The translations under genes and the position numbers were made by a program. A stretch of 11,458 bases of DNA from Betaproteobacteria bacterium (GTDB lineage: Bacteria > Pseudomonadota > Gammaproteobacteria > Burkholderiales > Burkholderiaceae_E): NCBI GenBank assembly GCA_009922405.1, contig RFVZ01000060.1:1-11458 (forward strand), given 5' to 3'. The notes beneath the pieces were generated by a model. The model saw nothing but the letters and a program-made list of their open reading frames with translations. It did not search any database and was not told where the DNA came from. Below, piece after piece: positions 5,984 to 11,458 of the stretch (the first letter of the stretch is position 1; each line of letters begins with the position of its first letter).

Positions 5984-7401
5984 TCAAAGCGGGCGAGCCG
6001 AGGTGCGGACAGCAAGGCGATGCGGTGCATGTGTTTGTCCACCTGGCTGCGGAATTGCGCTTGTTCGATCGAAGAGACGGCCGCGGCGGTGGGCAACGCG
6101 ACCTTGAGTGGGTCCACATTGGTTCCGTCGACTAAGAATTCGTAGTGCAGATGGGGCCCGGTTGCCCAGCCTGTTGAACCGACGAACCCAACCAGATCAC
6201 CCTGGCTGATTCGGCTGCCCGCCCGCAGACCCGGGCCAAAGCCACTCAAGTGGGCATAAAGAGAGACGGTCTTGTTCGGATGCTTGATGGAAAGGACGTT
6301 GCCGTACCCGCCCTTGCGCCCGACCGCATCTACCACGCCATCGGCAACTGCTCGCACACGCGTGCCACTGGGCGCGGCGTAATCAACCCCGCGGTGGGCG
6401 CGCCAGTCGTGGTGGATCGGGTGGAGGCGAGACTCGGAAAATCCGGATGAAACCCGCGAGTACTCGAGGGGTGAGCGCAAGAATGCTTTGCGAATGCTGC
6501 GGCCTTGGGCGTTGTAATAGTCACCGCGGCCGTTACCACGGTCAAACCAAACTGCCTGAATCTTGCGGTTCTGGTGAACCATCTCAACGGCCAGGACGCG
6601 CCCGACGACGGGGACATCCAGGCCGTCTGCCACCCTAAGGGACTCCCAAGTCACGCGGACCGAGTCGCCGCGACGCAAATCGCGGTGGAAGTCGACATCA
6701 CCGCCGAGGATTTCAGCCACCTGCGTGGCGACCGCATCGGGGATACCGGCTTCGTCAGTCGCTGAGAATAAGGAAGAGCGGATTTCGAAACCGCGCATCT
6801 CGAGGGTGCGTTCGATTTTGACGGCTTCGTCCCTGGCGACAAACGTGGCCTTATCCTGCTCGCTGCTTGCGGTGCGGGTGATCAACACCCGACGCGCGGC
6901 AGAGAGCTTGGCTTCGCCGCCGAGCTCGTTCACTTCACCAGCACCTTTAGCCCCGTCGATACCGTCAACGAGGGCCCAAAAGCGGCGGATGCGCCCAGAT
7001 CCGTCGAGTTCTGCGGCGACCGTCCGGCCGGGACGAAGCTGGAGTAACTGGCGTGCAGCCCGATCTTTCCGGGCAAACGCCGAAAACGCCGGGTCCTGCG
7101 CGCCCAAGCGCTGAAGGATCAGGGAAAGCGTGTCGCCGCGCTGAATACGTTCCTGGCGATGAAAAATTCCGTGATCGCTCGCGCCGACGACGGTCGACTC
7201 CAGTGCGACACTTTCTACAATGGCCGTCTGACTGGGCGCATCAATACCCATCGAGGCCGGCGCAATAGAGAATGCGGTTGCGGCGCCCAACGAGCAGATG
7301 ACCAGAGCGGCCAAAGAAACACGTTGCTTGCGGGTCAGTTCAATCACTAGGCAATGGGTCGAAACCGTGTCGAAATTTGGGCAAACAAATTCTTTGTTCA
7401 A
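5980..7401 (-). CDS. M23 family murein endopeptidase (MepM/OapA-like)
   Basis: The product is up to 473 residues. A signal-anchor helix (about residues 28-48) puts the rest in the periplasm. Residues about 78-140 resemble the OapA/LysM-like region (RIQRGDTLSLILQRLG). The C-terminal LytM domain (about 335-435) has all zinc and catalytic residues: His336 and Asp340 in HRGVDY, His384 in YAHL, and His417 and His419 in GPHLHYEF. It should cut peptide cross-links in peptidoglycan. The start is unsure. TTG at 7401 gives 473 residues; GTG at 7347 would begin at VIELTRKQRVSL, 9 residues before the anchor, and looks more natural. Neither has a good ribosome site. The gene is divergent from tyrS and overlaps anmK. 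Substrate bond is inferred from the family. Confidence 0.92.
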   Translation of the reverse strand: MNKEFVCPNFDTVSTHCLVIELTRKQRVSLAALVICSLGAATAFSIAPASMGIDAPSQTAIVESVALESTVVGASDHGIFHRQERIQRGDTLSLILQRLGAQDPAFSAFARKDRAARQLLQLRPGRTVAAELDGSGRIRRFWALVDGIDGAKGAGEVNELGGEAKLSAARRVLITRTASSEQDKATFVARDEAVKIERTLEMRGFEIRSSLFSATDEAGIPDAVATQVAEILGGDVDFHRDLRRGDSVRVTWESLRVADGLDVPVVGRVLAVEMVHQNRKIQAVWFDRGNGRGDYYNAQGRSIRKAFLRSPLEYSRVSSGFSESRLHPIHHDWRAHRGVDYAAPSGTRVRAVADGVVDAVGRKGGYGNVLSIKHPNKTVSLYAHLSGFGPGLRAGSRISQGDLVGFVGSTGWATGPHLHYEFLVDGTNVDPLKVALPTAAAVSSIEQAQFRSQVDKHMHRIALLSAPRLARFE

Positions 7402-7427
7402 ATTGGGCTAAAGCCAAACGACTGCGG

Positions 7428-7458
7428 ATAATAGCCGAAAAGGACAGAAGGATGACAA
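7428..7458 (-). promoter_or_regulatory. Candidate promoter of the M23 peptidase-anmK unit
   Basis: On the minus strand TTGTCA (7458-7453) and TATTAT (7433-7428) are separated by 19 nt. Both hexamers match consensus at five of six positions, but the spacer is longer than the usual 16-18. The start would be near 7421, upstream of both possible start codons. The -35 lies inside the hairpin-forming sequence listed at 7448-7470. Confidence 0.45.
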
Positions 7459-7470
7459 TTCGTCGTCCTT
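7448..7470. repeat. Inverted repeat in the tyrS/M23 divergent region
   Basis: AAGGATGAC (7448-7456) and GTCGTCCTT (7462-7470) form a 9-bp stem with one G-T pair and a 5-nt loop. The repeat covers the -35 of the minus-strand promoter candidate. It could be a protein-binding operator or, if transcribed with tyrS, a leader hairpin. No T tract follows on the plus strand. Confidence 0.5.
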
Positions 7471-7516
7471 AATGCCTAGCGCCTAGTCCATCAAACCTCG
7501 AATTTCGCGGAGCATC

Positions 7517-8749
7517 ATGATCGAGCGTTCTTCAATGCCTCTACCCGACTCAGTCCAGGCGGCCATGGATGTGGCCCGTCGTGGGGCGGACGAACTGTTG
7601 GTGGAATCGGAGTTCGCGCGCAAGCTCGAACGTAGCGCCCGTGAGCGTAAACCGCTGCGGATCAAGCTGGGCCTTGATCCGACCGCACCCGATTTGCATC
7701 TGGGGCATACGGTCGTGCTCAACAAGATGCGCCAGCTTCAGGATCTCGGTCACACGGTGATTTTCCTGATTGGTGATTTCACCGCCACGATTGGGGATCC
7801 GTCGGGGCGCAACACCACGCGTCCGCCGCTCACACGCGAGCAAATTGAAGCCAATGCGGCGACCTATTATCGGCAGGCGAGCTTGGTGCTTGATCCGCAG
7901 CGCACCGAGATTCGCTACAACTCCGAGTGGTCCGACGCCTTGGGCGCTCGGGGGATGATCCAGCTGGCAGCGCGCTACACCCTTGCGCGCATGCTGGAGC
8001 GGGAAGATTTCACGCGGCGTTATCGGGGTGGCGTTCCCATCTCGGTGCACGAGTTGCTCTATCCGCTCATGCAGGGCTATGACTCGGTGGCCTTGCAATC
8101 AGACCTCGAATTGGGGGGGACGGACCAGAAATTTAATTTGCTGGTTGGACGCGAGCTGCAAAAAGAGTACGGTCAGGAGCCGCAATGCATTTTGACCATG
8201 CCGCTTCTTGTGGGGCTTGACGGCACCGACAAGATGTCGAAGTCCAAGGGCAACACCATCGGCATCACCGATTCGCCGGGGGAGATGTTTGGCAAGGTGA
8301 TGTCGATCTCAGATGTTTTGATGTGGAACTGGTACGAATTGTTGTCGTTTGAGTCGATGGCTGCGATTGAACAGTTGCGTAATCAGGTGACCTCGGGCCT
8401 GAACCCACGGGATGTGAAGTGTCGCTTGGCCCGCGAAATCGTCGCCCGATTTCATTCGCCTGCGGCGGCTGAACAGGCTGAGGAAGCCTTCAATGCCCGA
8501 TTTCGCGGTAATGCGATCCCCGAAGACGTGCCGGAAGTCAGGCTGGTCGGGGCGCCGCTAGGGGTTCAGCAACTCTTGCGCGATGCGCATTTGGTGGCTT
8601 CTAGCACTGAGGCACAGCGTGCGATCGAGCAGCGCGGCGTCAAGGTCGATGGGGTTGTCATTGAGGACCGTGCGCTACGTCTTGAGGCTGGTACTTACGT
8701 GTTGCAGATCGGCAAACGGCGCTTTGCTCGCGTCATCCTGCAGCCATGA
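7517..8749 (+). CDS. tyrS: Tyrosyl-tRNA synthetase
   Basis: The 410-residue class I synthetase attaches tyrosine to tRNA-Tyr. The HIGH-type signature is HLGH at residues 61-64, within [15 protein letters not shown]. The second signature KMSKS is at 239-243, within [14 protein letters not shown]. Conserved [13 protein letters not shown] (86-98) and [17 protein letters not shown] complete the core. Residues about 345-408 are an S4 RNA-binding domain ([20 protein letters not shown], then GVKVDG). The pattern is that of the longer TyrRS type common in betaproteobacteria. The start ATG at 7517 has GGAG at 7509-7512, a short 4-nt spacing; an in-frame ATG at 7538 has no ribosome site. The stop overlaps the next gene. 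Confidence 0.97.
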   Translation: MIERSSMPLPDSVQAAMDVARRGADELLVESEFARKLERSARERKPLRIKLGLDPTAPDLHLGHTVVLNKMRQLQDLGHTVIFLIGDFTATIGDPSGRNTTRPPLTREQIEANAATYYRQASLVLDPQRTEIRYNSEWSDALGARGMIQLAARYTLARMLEREDFTRRYRGGVPISVHELLYPLMQGYDSVALQSDLELGGTDQKFNLLVGRELQKEYGQEPQCILTMPLLVGLDGTDKMSKSKGNTIGITDSPGEMFGKVMSISDVLMWNWYELLSFESMAAIEQLRNQVTSGLNPRDVKCRLAREIVARFHSPAAAEQAEEAFNARFRGNAIPEDVPEVRLVGAPLGVQQLLRDAHLVASSTEAQRAIEQRGVKVDGVVIEDRALRLEAGTYVLQIGKRRFARVILQP

Positions 8750-9480
8750 GGGCGCTTGAGCTGACCTTGGTTCGCCACGGGGAGACCGCCTGGAACGCGA
8801 TTCGACGAATTCAGGGGTCGATTGACATTGAACTGAACTCGACGGGACAAACGCAGGCGGCAGCGATCGGGCAGGCCCTCGCGCAACGTCATTTGCAAAG
8901 TCATGCGCAGGGGCCGGATCAGCGCTCGCGCGGGGCAGAGCGTTTTCACCGACTGATTTCCAGTGACCAGACCCGGGCGGCGCAAACGGCGGCGGCGATC
9001 GCGCAGGCAACGGGTCTCGCGCTGACTTTGGACCCTGAGTTGCGGGAACGCCGGTACGGGCTGTTTGAAGGCCAGGGGTACGACGAGATCGAGACTCGCT
9101 GGCCAGCGGATTGGGCCCGATGGCAGGCCCGCGATCCCGCCTGGGGGCCGCCGGAGGGGGAAACCCTTGGCGGCTTCAATGCTCGGGTGTGTGCGTGGCT
9201 AGATCGGATCGCGGGGGCAGTGGAATCTTCCGCGCGAGGGGCCGGGGCGCCTTCCCTAGAGTCCCTGGAACTCAATGAGCCGCTCCGGGTGATTGCGGTG
9301 ACCCACGGTGGCGTGCTGGATATGGCGTTTCGGCACGCTGCGGGGCTCACGCTGGATGCGCCGAGAAGGCATCAAACCCTGAATGCGGCGCGCAATGTGC
9401 TGCGGTTCGAGCGCGGCGTCTGGAATGTCCTTGTCTGGGCCGACACCGAGCATCTGACGCAACCGGCTGACGACCTATAA
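8746..9480 (+). CDS. Histidine phosphatase superfamily protein (GpmB/CobC-like)
   Basis: The 244-residue protein belongs to the phosphoglycerate-mutase-like histidine phosphatases. The nucleophile motif is [10 protein letters not shown] (Arg10, His11), the second arginine is Arg77 in [12 protein letters not shown], the acid is Glu101 in [11 protein letters not shown], and the second histidine is His187 in VTHGGVLD. It starts at an ATG overlapping the tyrS stop (ATGA), so the two are translationally coupled. A low-complexity insert (about residues 48-67) lies between the two arginine motifs. The substrate cannot be told from sequence: such proteins range from mutases to phosphatases of sugar phosphates, nucleotides or cobalamin precursors. 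In some betaproteobacteria I recall a similar gene two places after tyrS, behind dtd. Confidence 0.9.
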   Translation: MRALELTLVRHGETAWNAIRRIQGSIDIELNSTGQTQAAAIGQALAQRHLQSHAQGPDQRSRGAERFHRLISSDQTRAAQTAAAIAQATGLALTLDPELRERRYGLFEGQGYDEIETRWPADWARWQARDPAWGPPEGETLGGFNARVCAWLDRIAGAVESSARGAGAPSLESLELNEPLRVIAVTHGGVLDMAFRHAAGLTLDAPRRHQTLNAARNVLRFERGVWNVLVWADTEHLTQPADDL

Positions 9481-9481
9481 T
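9454..9481 (+). promoter_or_regulatory. Candidate glyA promoter overlapping the upstream stop codon
   Basis: A perfect -10 TATAAT sits at 9476-9481 and contains the TAA stop of the phosphatase gene. CTGACG at 9454-9459 (four of six) is a possible -35 with a 16-nt spacer. The start would be near 9488, giving a leader of about 24 nt before the glyA ATG at 9512. Confidence 0.6.
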
Positions 9482-9511
9482 CTGTGGTCAACCTCTCCAC
9501 CCGGATTTGCT

Positions 9512-10096
9512 ATGTTTGATCGCGCCCAGACCCTCGATCACACCGACCCTGAGCTCTGGCAGGCGATTCAAGCCGAGAATCGTCGCCAAGAGGACCACAT
9601 CGAGTTGATCGCTTCTGAAAATTACGCTTCACCGGCGGTCCTTCAGGCGCAAGGGTCGCAGCTAACAAACAAGTATGCGGAGGGTTATCCGGGCAAGCGC
9701 TACTACGGCGGCTGCGAGCATGTCGACATTGTCGAGCAATTGGCCATCGACCGCCTCAAACAGCTTTACGGCGCCGAGGCCGCCAATGTCCAGCCTAACT
9801 CCGGGTCACAGGCCAACCAGGCGGTGATGCTCGCGTTCTGCAAACCCGGGGATACGGTCATGGGGATGTCGCTCGCCGAGGGCGGGCACCTGACCCACGG
9901 GATGCCGCTCAACCTCTCAGGCAAATGGGCCAACATCGTGTCCTATGGGCTCGATGCGAGCGAAGCCATCGCAACCGCGCACCTGATCGCCGACACGCTC
10001 GAAGCGCCGCAGGATGCCGCGGTGCATGAGCGGGTGCGTGCTCAGGTGGCGGCGCTGACGGGTCGGTTCCCGGTTTATTCGCCAGCGGGGGCTTGA
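9512..10096 (+). pseudogene. glyA: Serine hydroxymethyltransferase, in-frame internal deletion
   Basis: GlyA normally has about 415 residues; this frame has 194. Residues 1 to about 149 are a normal N-terminus, with [51 protein letters not shown] and [19 protein letters not shown]. Straight after SYGLDA comes the normal C-terminal tail ([20 protein letters not shown], ending [11 protein letters not shown]). About 220 residues are missing. They include the PLP-binding lysine motif (TTTHKTLRGPRGG in intact enzymes), the aspartate and histidine that hold the cofactor ring (VDMAH), and the substrate carboxylate arginine. The remaining chain cannot catalyse glycine/serine and one-carbon transfer. 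The frame stays open and has no stop inside. It is either a true deletion allele or a collapsed assembly. It is followed by nrdR after 6 nt, as in intact glyA-nrdR pairs. Confidence 0.88.
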
Positions 10097-10102
10097 ACCG
10101 AC

Positions 10103-10570
10103 GTGCGTTGCCCGTTTTGCGCATTTGCCGATACACAGGTTGCCGAGACGCGATCTTCGGATGATGGAGATGTCATGCGCAGGCGGCGCCGCTGCCCGGG
10201 TTGTGACAAGCGGTTTACGACTTACGAGCGGGCTGAACTAACCCTGCCCGCCGTCGTTAAGAAGAACGGAACGCGGGTCGAATTTGACCGATCCAAGCTG
10301 CGGAGTTCGATGACTCTGGCCCTTCGCAAACGCCCGGTGTCGGCCGAATCGATCGAAGCGGCGATCTCGCGGATTGAGGAGGCACTGATCAGTTCCGGGG
10401 CCCGCGAAGCGCCAAGCGATCGGATTGGTGAACTGGTCATGCGCGAACTCAGACGTCTCGATAAGGTGGGTTATGTGCGCTTTGCATCGGTCTATCGGAA
10501 TTTCGAGCATCTGGATGAGTTTGCCGAAATTATCCAGGAAGTACGCCCCGATAGCGTTAATGCGCGTTAG
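10103..10570 (+). CDS. nrdR: Transcriptional repressor NrdR
   Basis: The 155-residue regulator represses ribonucleotide reductase genes when dATP/ATP levels are high. The N-terminal zinc ribbon has Cys3, Cys6, Cys31 and Cys34 (MRCPFC and RRRRCPGC). It is followed by [11 protein letters not shown] and an ATP-cone domain (about residues 49-139) with [40 protein letters not shown] and FEHLDEF. The start is GTG at 10103, required to include Cys3. It lies 6 nt after the glyA stop and 15 nt before ribD, so glyA-nrdR-ribD look like one operon. Its target boxes were not found in this window. Confidence 0.97.
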   Translation: MRCPFCAFADTQVAETRSSDDGDVMRRRRRCPGCDKRFTTYERAELTLPAVVKKNGTRVEFDRSKLRSSMTLALRKRPVSAESIEAAISRIEEALISSGAREAPSDRIGELVMRELRRLDKVGYVRFASVYRNFEHLDEFAEIIQEVRPDSVNAR

Positions 10571-10585
10571 GGCCTTGGGCCGCTG

Positions 10586-11458
10586 ATGTTCAGCGCCGCC
10601 GATCAGCAATGGATGGAGCGGGCGCTGGCGCTGGCTCGTCGGGGTTTGAGGTCGACGACGCCAAACCCCCGGGTCGGATGCGTTTTGGTCTCAGCAACTG
10701 GAACCTTGCTCGGTGAGGGTTGGCATCAACGGGCGGGTGAGGCCCATGCCGAGGCCCATGCCTTGCGGGCTGCCGGCGAACAGGCCCGCGGCAGCACGGC
10801 CTATGTCACGTTAGAGCCGTGCGCGCATTTTGGTCGTACGCCCCCATGCTCGAACGCCCTCATCGAGGCGGGCGTGGCTCGCGTGTTGGTCGCGATGGAG
10901 GATCCCAATCCCTTGGTGGCTGGGCGCGGTTTGGATCGTTTGCGTGAAGCCGGCATTGAGGTGCGTTGTGGTTTGCTTGCGGACGAGGCCCGGGAGTTAA
11001 ATCTCGGGTTTGTGTCACGAATGACCCGGGGTTTGCCATGGGTTCGGCTCAAGGTCGCCGCGAGTCTGGATGGCCGAACGGCTCTGCTCGATGGCCGTAG
11101 CCAATGGATCACTGGCGCAGCCGCGCGCGCCGATGGACACGCCTGGCGTGCCCGGGCCTGCGCGATCCTCACGGGTATCGGCACCGTTCGGGACGATGAC
11201 CCGCAACTCACGGTGCGCGATCTACCCAAAAATGACGGGCCGCAGACTGGGTCGCAGATCGGGCAGCCCATCCGGCAACCGCTGCGGGTTCTGATCGACA
11301 GCCGGCTCGAGGTTGACCCAGGCGCAAAATTGGTCCGAGCAGGGGGGCTATTGCTAGGCCACGCGCTGGACGAAGATTGGCTTGTGACTGGCCCGCTCGC
11401 TGATAAAGCGCGTCTGTTGCAGGATCACGGCGTCGAATTATGGTCGTCCCCGAAGTTG
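10586..11458 (+). CDS. ribD: Riboflavin biosynthesis deaminase/reductase RibD, C-terminus cut by edge
   Basis: An open frame from ATG at 10586 runs 291 codons to the right edge. The N-terminal cytidine-deaminase-like domain has the zinc motif His54-Ala-Glu56 (EAHAEAHALRAAG), and Cys79 and Cys88 in TLEPCAHFGRTPPC. The C-terminal reductase domain starts about residue 150, with VRLKVAASLDGRTALLDGRS, QWITG and ILTGIGTVRDDDPQLTVR. It carries out two steps from the GTP-cyclohydrolase II product to the ribityl-aminopyrimidine precursor of riboflavin. About 70-90 residues should lie outside. The stretch around residues 212-231 (NDGPQTGSQIGQPIRQ) is a Gln/Gly-rich insert in a variable loop. No FMN riboswitch precedes it; only 15 nt separate it from nrdR. 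Confidence 0.95.
   Translation, partial: MFSAADQQWMERALALARRGLRSTTPNPRVGCVLVSATGTLLGEGWHQRAGEAHAEAHALRAAGEQARGSTAYVTLEPCAHFGRTPPCSNALIEAGVARVLVAMEDPNPLVAGRGLDRLREAGIEVRCGLLADEARELNLGFVSRMTRGLPWVRLKVAASLDGRTALLDGRSQWITGAAARADGHAWRARACAILTGIGTVRDDDPQLTVRDLPKNDGPQTGSQIGQPIRQPLRVLIDSRLEVDPGAKLVRAGGLLLGHALDEDWLVTGPLADKARLLQDHGVELWSSPKL

Noticed and set aside
7471..7516. T-box or other tRNA-sensing leader before tyrS
   Set aside because: The leader is too short and has no T-box sequence; such control is typical of Gram-positive bacteria.

Overview
The window reads as a chromosomal, housekeeping segment of a GC-rich (about 60% by eye) Gram-negative bacterium, most likely a betaproteobacterium close to Burkholderiales. 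The evidence is a Burkholderiales-type trimeric porin, a Coq7-type di-iron ubiquinone hydroxylase, and the run rplM-rpsI-argC-erpA facing anmK and an M23 peptidase, with tyrS divergent from them. I know that order from betaproteobacterial chromosomes; it was not searched here. No prophage, transposon, CRISPR array, tRNA or rRNA was seen.

Layout. 1-773 (-): start of an outer-membrane porin, cut by the window edge and absent from any complete-ORF list because its stop lies outside. 1025-1663 (+): coq7. 1670-1757 (-): a probable unannotated small RNA with its own promoter, an anti-Shine-Dalgarno loop and a strong terminator. 1895-2365 (+): an OsmC-family protein. 2440-4333 (+): rplM, rpsI and argC, apparently one transcription unit from a good sigma70 promoter. 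4442-4819 (+): erpA. 4835-7401 (-): an M23 murein peptidase followed by the overlapping anmK, a cell-wall turnover and recycling pair. 7517-9480 (+): tyrS and an overlapping histidine phosphatase. 9512 to the right edge (+): glyA, nrdR and ribD, with ribD cut by the edge.

Working together: the genes cover ribosome assembly (L13, S9), arginine, folate/one-carbon, riboflavin and ubiquinone synthesis, Fe-S cluster delivery, tRNA charging, control of ribonucleotide reductase, and peptidoglycan recycling. Non-ATG starts are frequent (argC TTG, anmK GTG, nrdR GTG, M23 peptidase TTG or GTG).

Two things stand out. First, the interval between coq7 and osmC carries a complete small-RNA cassette on the minus strand: sigma70-like promoter with a 17-nt spacer, an RNA of about 88 nt with a CUCCUC motif in a hairpin loop, and a 9-bp terminator stem followed by a U tract. 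Second, glyA is only 194 codons: it joins a normal N-terminal third to a normal C-terminal tail in frame and lacks the PLP-lysine core. This is either a real internal deletion or an assembly error.
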